Source of the DNA: Candidatus Rhodoferax randersensis
GTDB taxonomy: Bacteria; Pseudomonadota; Gammaproteobacteria; Burkholderiales; Burkholderiaceae_C
NCBI GenBank assembly: GCA_016718155.1
Contig: JADKEH010000004.1
Coordinates: 124,001-188,000, forward strand
DNA length: 64,000 nucleotides
Direction of reading: 5' to 3'
Position 1 is the first letter of the stretch; every line of letters begins with the position of its first letter. Made by a program: the position numbers and the translations under genes. Of this stretch, positions 52,821 through 61,805 are shown piece after piece. The notes under the pieces were generated by a model that saw only the letters and a list, made by a program, of their open reading frames with translations, was not told the DNA's origin and did not search any database.

Positions 52821-53351
52821 TCACAATGGGCGGTGTGCATCGGGATCGGGTGCGCGGCGTTGCGGCATCAGCAGGATGACGCTCACCACCGGCCACAGCA
52901 GTGACTCAATCAGCGGCGCCAGCAGCACTGGCAAACCTGGAAAGGTACCGCCCGCGATCAGGCGAACAAGCACCGCTATGGCGTGCGACGCCAGAAACAG
53001 CGGCAGCACCTGAAATGCCTGTGAGGGCACGCTAAACCAGAGCAGGCGCCGATGAATCGCCCCGGCCAAGTAACTCAAAACGGTGTAGGCCAGTGCATGT
53101 TGCCCCAACATCGCGCCCTGGTGCACATCCATCAGCAAGCCCATGGCAAAGGCCACGCCCACGCCCACGCGCAGCGGTTGATGCACGGTCCAGAACACCA
53201 GCACCAGTGCCAGTACATCAGGGGTCCAGGCAGCACGGCCCCATAGTCCCATGCCCTGAACCATGTTGAGCAGCAAGGCCAAAATCAAACTACCGGAGAC
53301 GAACCAGCCATTGGCCGGCAGCAGCAGTTGCTGGCCACGTCGCATGATCAC
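52821..53351 (-). CDS. mreD: Rod shape-determining protein MreD
   Basis: A 176-residue inner-membrane protein with about five hydrophobic segments and the start MIMRRGQQLLLPANGWFVSG common in Burkholderiales. The beginning is GTG at 53351, overlapping the mreC stop as GTGA, or ATG at 53345. It belongs to the elongasome with MreB, MreC, PBP2 and RodA. The C-terminal QRRAPDPDAHRPL is cytoplasmic. Confidence 0.88.
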   Translation of the reverse strand: MIMRRGQQLLLPANGWFVSGSLILALLLNMVQGMGLWGRAAWTPDVLALVLVFWTVHQPLRVGVGVAFAMGLLMDVHQGAMLGQHALAYTVLSYLAGAIHRRLLWFSVPSQAFQVLPLFLASHAIAVLVRLIAGGTFPGLPVLLAPLIESLLWPVVSVILLMPQRRAPDPDAHRPL

Positions 53352-54268
53352 TTGCGCCCGCCTTTCTTGCTTGCCGCAGGTGCGGGTTGAACTGGGGCGG
53401 GCGGCGCCTGGGTAGCCAGAACCGGCTCCAGCACCACCACATGCAACGCGCCCGAGACCAAGGCCACCGGCAAGCAGGTGATGCGCGCAAACGCCGAATC
53501 CACACGGCGCTCCACCTTGTCGACGCGCGCCACCGGCAGACCCGCCGGGTACACCCCATCGACCCCGCTGGTGCTCAGCAGATCACCAACCTGCACATCC
53601 GCATTCGCCGCCATGAAGCGCAGCTCCATCGCACCAGCACGGACTTGCGGGTCGCCAAAAGCAACGCCCCGCGCACCGGTTCGGGTATTGAGAACCGGGA
53701 TCGCCTGCTCTCGATCGGTGATCAGCGTCACCTCACTGACCAGGGGGTAAACGCGCGTGACCTGACCCAGCACGCCGGACTCATCGAGCACCGGCGAGCC
53801 AGCCTGAACCTGGTCCACCATGCCGACGTCAATCACTACTTTGCGGGTGTAGGGGTCGGGCGCGTCGTACAACACCTGTGCCGCCCGCGAGGGTGTAGTC
53901 AGGCGATCGCGTACGGACAACAGCTTGCGCAACCGGGCGTTCTCAAGCTTCAACTGCTCGACCTGGTTGGCGTTTTGGGATTGCGCCGCCAGCCGCTTGC
54001 GCGCGCTGGTCTGCTCACTCTGGGAGGTGTGCAGGTCCTGCAAATAGGCACTCCCCCCCTGAGCCAGCAGGACCGGCCGCATGGCAAACCACTGCACGGG
54101 CTGCAACGCTGTGGCCAGCGCCAGCCGCAGTGGTTCGGTCAGTTTCAGACGCGTGTCGGCCACCATCAGGAACAGGGCCAGGACACTAAAGAAGATCAGC
54201 TTTGAGCGCGCCGACGGGCCCTGCCTGAAAAAAGGGGGGGGTGTGCCGTCCAGCGTACCCAGTGGCAT
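53348..54268 (-). CDS. mreC: Rod shape-determining protein MreC
   Basis: A 306-residue bitopic protein with an N-terminal membrane helix (KLIFFSVLALFLMVADTRLK), a coiled-coil segment (about 90-120, SQNANQVEQLKLENARLRKL) and a periplasmic beta-domain with TRVYPLVSEVTLITDREQAI and DLLSTSGVDGVYPAGLPVAR. It scaffolds PBP2 and links it to MreB. The proline/alanine/lysine tail is a normal feature. It follows mreB by 15 bases and overlaps mreD. Confidence 0.93.
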   Translation of the reverse strand: MPLGTLDGTPPPFFRQGPSARSKLIFFSVLALFLMVADTRLKLTEPLRLALATALQPVQWFAMRPVLLAQGGSAYLQDLHTSQSEQTSARKRLAAQSQNANQVEQLKLENARLRKLLSVRDRLTTPSRAAQVLYDAPDPYTRKVVIDVGMVDQVQAGSPVLDESGVLGQVTRVYPLVSEVTLITDREQAIPVLNTRTGARGVAFGDPQVRAGAMELRFMAANADVQVGDLLSTSGVDGVYPAGLPVARVDKVERRVDSAFARITCLPVALVSGALHVVVLEPVLATQAPPAPVQPAPAASKKGGRK

Positions 54269-54283
54269 CGCCGCGTCCCGGCC

Positions 54284-55327
54284 TTATTCGCTGGTGAAGA
54301 TGGAGCCCAAACGATCCATCCGCTCCAGCGCGATGCCGCAACCGCGCACGACGCAGGTCAATGGATCTTCCGCCACCAGCACGGGCAAGCCGGTTTCCTC
54401 AGCCAACAGCCGGTCCAGATCCCGCAACAAGGCGCCACCACCGGTGAGCATCATGCCGCGATCGGAAATGTCCGCTCCCAGTTCGGGTGGCGTCTGCTCC
54501 AGCGCGTTCTTGACAGCCGAGACGATGTTGTTGAGCGGATCGGTCAAGGCTTCCAAAATCTCGTTCGAGGAAATCGTGAAGGCACGCGGCACGCCCTCGG
54601 ACAGGTTGCGGCCACGCACTTCCATCTCGCGCACTTCACTGCCTGGAAATGCCGAACCAATGTTCTTCTTGATCGCCTCTGCAGTGGGCTCGCCGATCAG
54701 CATGCCGTAGTTGCGTCGGATGTAGTTGATGATGGCCTCGTCAAACTTGTCGCCACCCACCCGCACGCTGCCCTTGTAGACCATGCCACCGAGTGAGATG
54801 ACGCCCACTTCGGTGGTGCCGCCGCCAATGTCCACCACCATCGAGCCACTGGCCTCAGACACCGGCAAGCCCGCGCCGATGGCGGCCGCCATCGGCTCCT
54901 CGATCAGATACACGTCACTGGCGCCCGCGCCCAGCGCCGATTCGCGAATGGCACGGCGCTCCACCTGGGTCGATCCACACGGCACACAGATGATGATGCG
55001 CGGGCTGGGCCGGAAAATGCTGCGCGGGTGCACCATCTTGATGAACTGCTTGAGCATCTGCTCGGTCACGGTGAAGTCGGCAATCACGCCGTCCTTCATG
55101 GGCCGGATCGCCTCGATATTGCCAGGCACTTTGCCCAACATGGCCTTGGCTTCTTTGCCAACCGCCTGGATCGTCTTCTTGCCCTGGGGCCCGCCTTCAT
55201 GGCGAATCGCCACCACCGACGGCTCATCCAGGACAATGCCCTTGTCACGTACGAAGATCAGCGTGTTGGCGGTACCCAGATCAATGGCCAAGTCAGTTGA
55301 AAAGTACTGACGGAATGCTCCGAACAT
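54284..55327 (-). CDS. mreB: Rod shape-determining protein MreB
   Basis: A 347-residue actin homologue with the exact family length. Motifs: LAIDLGTANTLIFVRDKGIV (phosphate 1), VVDIGGGTTEVGVISLGGMV (phosphate 2) and GGGALLRDLDRLL (adenosine). ATG at 55327 (MFGAFRQYFST) is preferred over the TTG codon before it. It is the first gene of mreBCD-mrdA and is divergent from gatC. An inverted repeat lies 18 bases upstream. Confidence 0.96.
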   Translation of the reverse strand: MFGAFRQYFSTDLAIDLGTANTLIFVRDKGIVLDEPSVVAIRHEGGPQGKKTIQAVGKEAKAMLGKVPGNIEAIRPMKDGVIADFTVTEQMLKQFIKMVHPRSIFRPSPRIIICVPCGSTQVERRAIRESALGAGASDVYLIEEPMAAAIGAGLPVSEASGSMVVDIGGGTTEVGVISLGGMVYKGSVRVGGDKFDEAIINYIRRNYGMLIGEPTAEAIKKNIGSAFPGSEVREMEVRGRNLSEGVPRAFTISSNEILEALTDPLNNIVSAVKNALEQTPPELGADISDRGMMLTGGGALLRDLDRLLAEETGLPVLVAEDPLTCVVRGCGIALERMDRLGSIFTSE

Positions 55328-55344
55328 CAAAAATCCTCTCAGAC

Positions 55345-55368
55345 ATGGTTGCCACGCGAGTCAACCAT
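55345..55368. promoter_or_regulatory. Inverted repeat upstream of mreB
   Basis: ATGGTTG (55345-55351), 10 bases, CAACCAT (55362-55368). It ends 18 bases before the mreB start, within the probable leader, so it could be an operator or a hairpin near the ribosome site. Confidence 0.35.
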
Positions 55369-55418
55369 CGCCACATTTACAGGTTCAAATGAGGTGTTTA
55401 GCGCCAAATCGGGCGATT

Positions 55419-55448
55419 TTGCGACGCTCACACCAAAGGCGGGATAAT
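55419..55448 (+). promoter_or_regulatory. Candidate sigma-70 promoter for gatCAB
   Basis: TTGCGA at 55419-55424 and GATAAT at 55443-55448 are separated by 18 bases and lie 80 bases before gatC on the same strand. Both boxes are close to consensus. Confidence 0.45.
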
Positions 55449-55527
55449 ACCCCATCCCCTGTGAATAACCCCTCCGGCGACGCCTTTGCGAGGCAGTCTT
55501 ACATCCGGTTTCCAAACGTCAAACCCC

Positions 55528-55827
55528 ATGTCCCTGACATCCACCGATATTGATCGCATCGCCAAACTCGCGCGACTGGAGCTTCAATCTCATGAAAGTG
55601 AGCGCATGCTGTCGCAAATCAATGGTTTCTTCGATATCGTCGAAAAGATGCGTGCCGTCGACACCACCGGCCTGGAGCCCCTCGCGCACCCGATCGCCGC
55701 GATTAGGGACATCGCCTTACGCCTGCGCGAGGACGTCGTCACCGAACCCGACCAGCGCGAAGCCAACCAGCGCAGTGCCCCTGCGGTGGAGCACGGTTTG
55801 TTCCTGGTTCCCAGGGTGATCGAATGA
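55528..55827 (+). CDS. gatC: Asp/Glu-tRNA amidotransferase subunit C
   Basis: A 99-residue helical protein starting MSLTSTDIDRIAKLARLELQ, with the conserved ARLEL, and ending RSAPAVEHGLFLVPRVIE. It stabilises GatA in the GatCAB complex that converts misacylated Glu-tRNA(Gln) and Asp-tRNA(Asn). It begins the gatC-gatA-gatB operon; gatA follows after 22 bases. ATG at 55528 matches family starts. Confidence 0.94.
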   Translation: MSLTSTDIDRIAKLARLELQSHESERMLSQINGFFDIVEKMRAVDTTGLEPLAHPIAAIRDIALRLREDVVTEPDQREANQRSAPAVEHGLFLVPRVIE

Positions 55828-55849
55828 GCCCCTGCCGAAGCATCCTGAA

Positions 55850-57331
55850 ATGACCCAATCCACGACCGAACTTCACGATCTGACGCTGGCCGAACTCGCA
55901 GGCCTGCTGCAGGCACGCAAAGTCTCCGCAGTCGAGACGGCACAGCACTTCCTGTTGCGCGCCGAGACGCATAGCGCGCTGGGTGCCTTTTTGGCCCGAG
56001 ACCGGGACTGCACCCTGGCGCAGGCGCGCTCGGCCGATCAGCGCCTGGCCCGCGCCGATGCTGCGCACCACCCGCTGCTGGGCGTGCCCCTGGCGCACAA
56101 GGACATTTTCGTCACGCGCGACTTTGCCTCCACCGCTGGCTCGCGCATGCTTGCCGGCTATCGGTCACCGTTTGACGCGACGGTGGTCGAGCGGCTCGGC
56201 CGCGAAGGCGTGGTGACGCTGGGCAAGCTCAACTGTGACGAGTTCGCGATGGGCTCCTCCAACGAAAACTCGGCCTATGGCCCGGTGCGCAACCCGTGGG
56301 ACACCGCGCGCACGCCGGGCGGCTCCTCCGGCGGAAGCGCCGCTGCCGTGGCGGCCCGACTCACCCCTGCGGCTACTGGCACCGACACCGGCGGTTCGAT
56401 TCGCCAACCAGCGGCGTTTTGCGGCGTCACCGGCATCAAACCCACTTATGGCCGTGCCTCGCGTTACGGCATGGTGGCGTTTGCCTCCAGCCTGGATCAG
56501 GCCGGCCCAATGGCGCGTACGGCGCAGGATTGCGCCATGCTGCTGTCGGTGATGTGCGGCCCCGATCCGGACCGCGACTCCACCTCGCTGGACACACCGG
56601 CCGAGGACTTCACACGCACCCTGTCTGACCCGATCACGGGCTTGCGCATCGGCATACCTGCGGAGTTTTTTGGCGACGGACTGGCCGCCGACGTGCGCAC
56701 CGCCATTGACACGGCCCTGGCGCAATACCAGGCACTTGGCGCCACGCTGGTGCCGGTCTCCCTGCCGCGCACGGAACTGTCGATTCCGGTCTACTACATC
56801 ATCGCGCCGGCCGAGGCCTCCAGCAACTTGAGCCGCTTCGATGGCGTGAAGTTTGGTCATCGCGCCGAACACTACTCCGACCTCGCCGACATGTACCGCA
56901 AGACCCGCGCGGAAGGGTTTGGTGACGAAGTCAAGCGCCGCATCATGATCGGCACCTATGTGCTCTCACACGGCTACTACGACGCCTACTACCTGCAGGC
57001 TCAGAAGATTCGCCGCATGATCGCCGACGACTTTCAGCAGGCGTTCAAGCAATGCGACGTGATCGCCGGTCCAGTCGCCCCAACCGTGGCCTGGAAGCTG
57101 GGTGAAAAGAACAACGATCCGGTGGCCAACTACTTGGCCGACATCTTTACCTTGCCGGGCTCGCTAGCCGGTTTGCCTGGCATGAGTATTCCGGTTGGTT
57201 TTGGCGCCCACGGCATGCCGGTGGGCATGCAACTGATTGGCAACTACCTACAGGAAGGCCGGCTGCTGAACGTCGCGCATCGCTTTCAGCAAGCCACCGA
57301 CTGGCACGCACGTGTGCCGAAGGGCTTCTGA
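55850..57331 (+). CDS. gatA: Asp/Glu-tRNA amidotransferase subunit A
   Basis: A 493-residue amidase-signature enzyme. The catalytic region shows GVPLAHKDIFVTRDFASTAG (lysine of the triad), RTPGGSSGGSAAAVAARLTP (cis-serine) and TGTDTGGSIRQPAAFCGVTG (nucleophile serine). It releases ammonia from glutamine for GatB. The C-terminal end is normal. It lies between gatC and gatB, two bases before the gatB start codon. Confidence 0.96.
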   Translation: MTQSTTELHDLTLAELAGLLQARKVSAVETAQHFLLRAETHSALGAFLARDRDCTLAQARSADQRLARADAAHHPLLGVPLAHKDIFVTRDFASTAGSRMLAGYRSPFDATVVERLGREGVVTLGKLNCDEFAMGSSNENSAYGPVRNPWDTARTPGGSSGGSAAAVAARLTPAATGTDTGGSIRQPAAFCGVTGIKPTYGRASRYGMVAFASSLDQAGPMARTAQDCAMLLSVMCGPDPDRDSTSLDTPAEDFTRTLSDPITGLRIGIPAEFFGDGLAADVRTAIDTALAQYQALGATLVPVSLPRTELSIPVYYIIAPAEASSNLSRFDGVKFGHRAEHYSDLADMYRKTRAEGFGDEVKRRIMIGTYVLSHGYYDAYYLQAQKIRRMIADDFQQAFKQCDVIAGPVAPTVAWKLGEKNNDPVANYLADIFTLPGSLAGLPGMSIPVGFGAHGMPVGMQLIGNYLQEGRLLNVAHRFQQATDWHARVPKGF

Positions 57332-57332
57332 G

Positions 57333-58864
57333 ATGAGCGAGACCATGAACACATTTGAAGCACAACAACAGGGCCGCCCAACTGGCCCCCTGGTGCATGG
57401 CTATGAGGTCATCATCGGCTTCGAAACGCACGCCCAGTTGTCGACTGCAAGCAAGATCTTCAGCCGCGCCTCCACCGCCTTTGGTGCCGAGCCCAACACC
57501 CAGGCCTGCGCCGTGGACCTGGCGCTGCCGGGCACGCTGCCGGTCATGAACAAAGGTGCGGTAGAGCGCGCTATTGAATTTGGCTTGGCTGTCAATTCCC
57601 ACATTGCCGAGCGCAGCATTTTTGCGCGCAAAAACTACTTCTACCCCGACCTGCCCAAGGGCTACCAGATCAGCCAGTTCGAGATCCCGGTGGTGCAAGG
57701 CGGTGCGGTGGAGTTCTTCATGCCCGAGGCGTGGCGCGGGAAAAGAAAGCCGTGCGCCTGGTGCGCGCCCACCTCGAAGAAGACGCTGGCAAGTCGCTGC
57801 ACGAAGACTTCGTTGGCCAGACCGGCATTGACCTCAACCGCGCCGGCACACCGCTACTGGAAATCGTGACCGAGCCCGACATGCGCTCCAGCGCGGAGGC
57901 TGTTGCCTACGCCAAGGAACTGCACAAGATCGTGACCTGGATCGGCATCTGCGACGGCAACATGCAGGAAGGCAGTTTCCGTTGCGACGCCAACGTGTCG
58001 GTGCGCAAACCCGGCCAGCCGCTGGGCACGCGGCGTGAGATCAAGAACCTGAACAGTTTCAAGTTCATGCAGCAAGCCATCGACTATGAAGTGCGCTGGC
58101 AGATCGAGCAGATCGAAGATGGCCACGCCATTGAGCAAGCCACCGTGTTGTTCAACCCCGACACCGGCGAGACCCGTGCCATGCGCACCAAGGAAGACGC
58201 CGCAGACTACCGCTACTTCCCCGACCCGGATCTGCCGCCGCTATACATTTCAGAGCAGTGGATTCAGCAAGTACGAGGGCTGATGGCCGAATTGCCGCGC
58301 GTGATGGCGGAGCGCTTTGTGCGCGACTACGGCCTGCCGGAGTACGACGCCACCCAGCTCACGCAAAGCAAGGCTATCGCAGCCTACTTCGAGGCAACGG
58401 CCAAGGCCTGTGGGCAGCCCAAGCTAGCTAGCAACTGGATCATGGGGGAAGTATCGAAGTGGTTGAACGCGATTGAAGACACGACGTTCGAGGAGTTCTC
58501 CGAGTTCTTCCCAGCACGCAACTTGGCTGCTTTGATAACCCGCATCCATGACAAGACAATTTCAAATGCGGCAGGTAAGACTGTTTTCATTGAGCTGACC
58601 AACAGGCCTGGGACGATGGCCGACACGGCACTGGCTCACATTGATCAAATCATTGACGACAACAATCTCACGCAAATGAACGACAGCGGCGCGCTGGAAA
58701 CGATCGTCGACGAGGTGATCGCCGCGAATGCCAAAAACGTGACCGAATTCAAGGCCGGCAACGAAAAGGCGCTCAACGCCTTGGTCGGTCAGATCATGAA
58801 GGCCAGCAAGGGCAAGGCCAATCCGCAGCAGGTCAACGAGTTGCTGCGCGTCAAACTGGGCTGA
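57333..58864 (+). pseudogene. gatB: Asp/Glu-tRNA amidotransferase subunit B, interrupted by a frameshift
   Basis: The first part (57333 to about 57740) reads MSETMNTFEAQQQGRPTGPL, then EVIIGFETHAQLSTASKIFS and GYQISQFEIPVVQGGAVEFF. The rest continues in another frame from about 57740: EKKAVRLVRAHLEEDAGKSL, GIDLNRAGTPLLEIVTEPDM and the C-terminal tRNA-binding YqeY-like tail ending NELLRVKLG. The shift needs one base to be missing near GGGAAAA at 57738-57744; an added G would give WRGEKKAVRLV. Because GatB is essential in most such bacteria, a homopolymer sequencing error is likely. The stop of the first frame is at 57867-57869. Confidence 0.88.
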
Positions 58865-58888
58865 GCCAGGGTCAGAACCGACCCTGGC
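58865..58888. terminator. Hairpin between gatB and the DUF4124 gene
   Basis: GCCAGGGTC, a 6-base loop and GACCCTGGC form a perfect 9-pair stem just after the gatB stop, between two convergent genes. There is no T run, so it is a terminator-like hairpin, not a certain terminator. Confidence 0.5.
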
Positions 58889-58895
58889 GAGCGCC

Positions 58896-59573
58896 TCAGG
58901 GCGTCTTGGGCGCGAGCGTCGGGCGTTGCAGTTGCCAGAGCTGCTTGAGCCGCGCCAGCTCGGCATCAAACCGGTCGTTGACACGCTTGATCTCGGCCTG
59001 CTTGTCCAAGAGAAAACGCTGCTGAACCGCCAGGTTTTCAGTGTTCTCGTCAATCTGGCGACGCAACAGTGGCGGCACTTTGCTGGGGTCCTTTTGATAG
59101 AACTCCACTTCGCGGTCTATCACGACACGCTCCTCCTGCAGCTCCTTGATCCGGCCGGCCCCCGTGGCAATCACCAGAGTCACCTGCTTCAGGGCCTCGA
59201 CCCGTTCACGGTCGTGCACATCCTTGTTGGGGTAACGGATCATCAGCGCACGGTCGCGACGCTTTTCCTCGGCCAGCCGGGCGCGCTCTTCCTGTTCAGC
59301 TCGTTCCTTGGCTTCGAGTTCCGCGCGCTCGTGCACAGTGAGGACCGGACCGATCTTGCCCTTGACCGTGCCGCTTGGATTGAGCACCTTTTGCTCCCGG
59401 TCCGAACACTCGGGGATGGGACGGTCCGAGGTGAGCTTGCGACCCTTGGCATCGACGCAGGTATAGATCGCAACGTCCGGAGCCTGCGCCGACACGGACC
59501 CCGCCAGGCCCATTGCCCCGCAGAGCAGGAGCAGGCCAAAACGGGCCGTTGCGGCCGCCGGAAAATCAAACAT
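58896..59573 (-). CDS. DUF4124 domain periplasmic protein
   Basis: A 225-residue protein with signal peptide MFDFPAAATARFGLLLLCGA ending near VSAQA, a DUF4124 segment (about 35-75: IYTCVDAKGRKLTSDRPIPE) and a long charged coiled-coil (about 90-220). ATG at 59573 overlaps the pyrE stop by 8 bases. The domain occurs in many proteobacterial envelope proteins, but its function is unknown. Confidence 0.8.
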   Translation of the reverse strand: MFDFPAAATARFGLLLLCGAMGLAGSVSAQAPDVAIYTCVDAKGRKLTSDRPIPECSDREQKVLNPSGTVKGKIGPVLTVHERAELEAKERAEQEERARLAEEKRRDRALMIRYPNKDVHDRERVEALKQVTLVIATGAGRIKELQEERVVIDREVEFYQKDPSKVPPLLRRQIDENTENLAVQQRFLLDKQAEIKRVNDRFDAELARLKQLWQLQRPTLAPKTP

Positions 59574-60285
59574 CTTCGACACCATAGCGCTGGCGATAGG
59601 CCTGTACCCGCTCGTGCGCAACAGCCATACCTTGTGATTCATGTTGGCCCAGATACTGCATCAAATCGGACAGTTTCGCAATCGAACAAACCTTCAGACC
59701 AAGTTGGCGCTGCACATACTGCAGCGCGCTGTGCGCCACATCCACGCCGTCCTGCGTGGCCTTCTCCTGGCGATCAAGTGCGACCACCATGGCGTAGGGC
59801 GTGGCCCCAGCCGCCTCGATGAGGCCGATCGCCTCGCGCGCGGCGGTGCCCGCCGACATCACGTCGTCCACGATCAGCACCCGTCCCTTGAGCGGCGCGC
59901 CAACCAGGGTGCCACCCTCGCCGTGGTCCTTGGCTTCCTTGCGGTTGTAGGCAAACGGCAGGTTGTGCCCCAGGCGTGCCAGTTCCACCGCCAAGGCCGC
60001 GCCCAAAGGAATGCCCTTGTAGGCCGGGCCAAAAATCATGTCGAACTCGATGCCACTGGCCAGCAGACGCCGCGCATAAAATTGCGCCAGCCGCGACAGC
60101 TTGGCACCGTCGTCAAACAACCCGGCGTTAAAGAAATAGGGGCTGATGCGTCCAGCTTTGGTCTTGAATTCACCGAAGCGAAGTACGCCACAATCAACCG
60201 AGAACTGGACAAACTCTTGCGCCAGATCATCCGCGCCGCTGTCCTGCTGCGGACGCTTGCCGGTTGATGCAACACCATCTGACAT
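59566..60285 (-). CDS. pyrE: Orotate phosphoribosyltransferase
   Basis: A 239-residue enzyme of pyrimidine synthesis that joins orotate and PRPP. Motifs: TKAGRISPYFFNAGLFDDG near residue 45, MIFGPAYKGIPLGAALAVEL, NRKEAKDHGEGG and the PRPP-binding VLIVDDVMSAGTAAREAI. ATG at 60285 has AAGGA 7 bases upstream; longer frames are antisense to the next gene. Its start shares CATG (60283-60286) with a possible start of xth. Confidence 0.94.
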   Translation of the reverse strand: MSDGVASTGKRPQQDSGADDLAQEFVQFSVDCGVLRFGEFKTKAGRISPYFFNAGLFDDGAKLSRLAQFYARRLLASGIEFDMIFGPAYKGIPLGAALAVELARLGHNLPFAYNRKEAKDHGEGGTLVGAPLKGRVLIVDDVMSAGTAAREAIGLIEAAGATPYAMVVALDRQEKATQDGVDVAHSALQYVQRQLGLKVCSIAKLSDLMQYLGQHESQGMAVAHERVQAYRQRYGVEDV

Positions 60286-60295
60286 GGGGATATCC

Positions 60296-61081
60296 TTGTT
60301 TAAACTGACCAGCCTGAACCTTAACGGCATCCGCTCCGCCACCAGCAAGGGGCTTGAAGCATGGCTTGCCACACATTCGCCCGATTGTATTTGCGTGCAG
60401 GAGGTCAAGGCCCAGGCCGACGACGTGGCGGGCCGCTTTGACCAACTGGCTGGTTTGAAGGGTCATTTTCACTTCGCGCAAAAGAAGGGTTACTCGGGGG
60501 TGGGCATCTACACCCGCCACGAGCCCAGCGATGTGCAAGTTGGCTATGGCTCGACCGAGTTCGACGCCGAGGGGCGTTATGTGGAACTGCGCTTTGACAC
60601 CCCGCAGCGCAAGATGTCGGTCATCAGTGCCTACTTCCCCAGCGGCTCCTCGGGCGAGGAGCGCCAGCAAGCCAAGTTTCGCTTTCTGGAGGAGTTCTAC
60701 CCCTACCTGGTTACGCTGAAGTCCCAGCGCGAATTTGTCTTGTGCGGTGACGTCAACATCGCGCACCAGGAGATTGACCTGAAGAACTGGAAGGGCAACC
60801 GCAAAAACTCCGGCTTTCTGCCCGAGGAGCGGGCCTGGGTGACCAAGTTGCTGGGCGACGTTGGTCTGGTCGACGTCTACCGCCAACTGCAACCCAGCAG
60901 CACCGACGCGGCCTACACCTGGTGGAGCAACCGCGGCCAGGCCTACGCCAAGAACGTGGGCTGGAGACTGGACTACCATCTGGCCACACCAGCGGTGGCG
61001 GCCTTCGCCCGCACCGAGTCGATCTACAAGGGCGAGCGCTTCTCGGATCACGCGCCGATCACTATTGAGTACGCCCTGTAA
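60296..61081 (+). CDS. xth: Exodeoxyribonuclease III
   Basis: A 261-residue DNA repair nuclease of the EEP fold. It starts MFKLTSLNLNGIRSATSKGL with the metal asparagine, and has CVQEVKAQ (metal glutamate), FVLCGDVNIAHQEIDLKNWK and the C-terminal RLDYHLATPAV and FSDHAPITIEYAL with the catalytic histidine. TTG at 60296 is chosen because GGGGA stands 5 bases before it and it gives the family start; ATG at 60284, which shares CATG with the pyrE start, is the alternative and adds four residues. The enzyme acts on AP sites. Confidence 0.92.
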   Translation: MFKLTSLNLNGIRSATSKGLEAWLATHSPDCICVQEVKAQADDVAGRFDQLAGLKGHFHFAQKKGYSGVGIYTRHEPSDVQVGYGSTEFDAEGRYVELRFDTPQRKMSVISAYFPSGSSGEERQQAKFRFLEEFYPYLVTLKSQREFVLCGDVNIAHQEIDLKNWKGNRKNSGFLPEERAWVTKLLGDVGLVDVYRQLQPSSTDAAYTWWSNRGQAYAKNVGWRLDYHLATPAVAAFARTESIYKGERFSDHAPITIEYAL

Positions 61082-61139
61082 GCACGGTTCCCAGCAACTG
61101 CAGCCACCGGCCCACCCCTGACCCCTGACCACCCCACCC

Positions 61140-61778
61140 ATGCTGCACTACCTCACTGTTCCCGTCACCGAATTCCAGCAAAACTGCTCGATCCTCTGGT
61201 GTGATCAAACCCTCGACGCCGCCGTGATTGATCCCGGTGGCGATCTCGATGTCTTGCTGGCCGAAATCAAAGAGCGTGGCCTGCACCTGACGCAGATTCT
61301 GCAGACCCACGCACACATTGACCACGCCGGCGGCACCGGCGAGTTGGCGGACAGCTTCAAGTTGCCGATTGTTGGCCCCCATCCGGCCGACCAGTTCTGG
61401 ATTGATGGCCTGCCGCAGCAGAGCCAGATGTTTGGTTTTCCTCAAGCCAGAACGTTCACACCGACGCGTTGGCTGCATGACGGCGACACGGTCAAGGTTG
61501 GTCACAGCACCTTGAATGTGCGCCACTGCCCCGGCCACACACCGGGGCACGTGGTGTTCCATTCGCCCGAGATCAAACGCGCCTTTGTTGGTGATGTCTT
61601 GTTTGCCGGTTCCATCGGGCGCACCGACTTCCCGCAAGGCGACCACGACACATTGATTCGCAGCATCACCCAGCGGCTGTGGCCGATGGGCGACGACACG
61701 GTCTTCATCCCCGGCCACGGACCGGAAAGCACGTTCGGGCGCGAGCGCCAGACCAACCCTTACGTTGGCGGAACCTGA
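61140..61778 (+). CDS. MBL-fold metallo-hydrolase (glyoxalase II-like)
   Basis: A 212-residue protein of the GloB-related family. The metal motif is QTHAHIDHAGGTGELADSF (HxHxDH), followed by RHCPGHTPGHVVFHSPE and FVGDVLFAGSIGRTDFPQGD with the bridging aspartate. The length is shorter than true glyoxalase II, so it belongs to the YcbL-like group. It follows xth on the same strand and is convergent with the decarboxylase gene. Substrate is a thioester or another hydrolysable ester. Confidence 0.88.
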   Translation: MLHYLTVPVTEFQQNCSILWCDQTLDAAVIDPGGDLDVLLAEIKERGLHLTQILQTHAHIDHAGGTGELADSFKLPIVGPHPADQFWIDGLPQQSQMFGFPQARTFTPTRWLHDGDTVKVGHSTLNVRHCPGHTPGHVVFHSPEIKRAFVGDVLFAGSIGRTDFPQGDHDTLIRSITQRLWPMGDDTVFIPGHGPESTFGRERQTNPYVGGT

Positions 61779-61805
61779 GGCATCGCTCTGCGGTGACGCG
61801 GCTGG

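Noticed and set aside
57738..57750. Programmed -1 frameshift in gatB at GGGAAAAGAAAG
   Set aside because: The codons do not form an X-XXY-YYZ slippery heptamer in the incoming frame, and GatB is not known to be recoded. A missing base is simpler.
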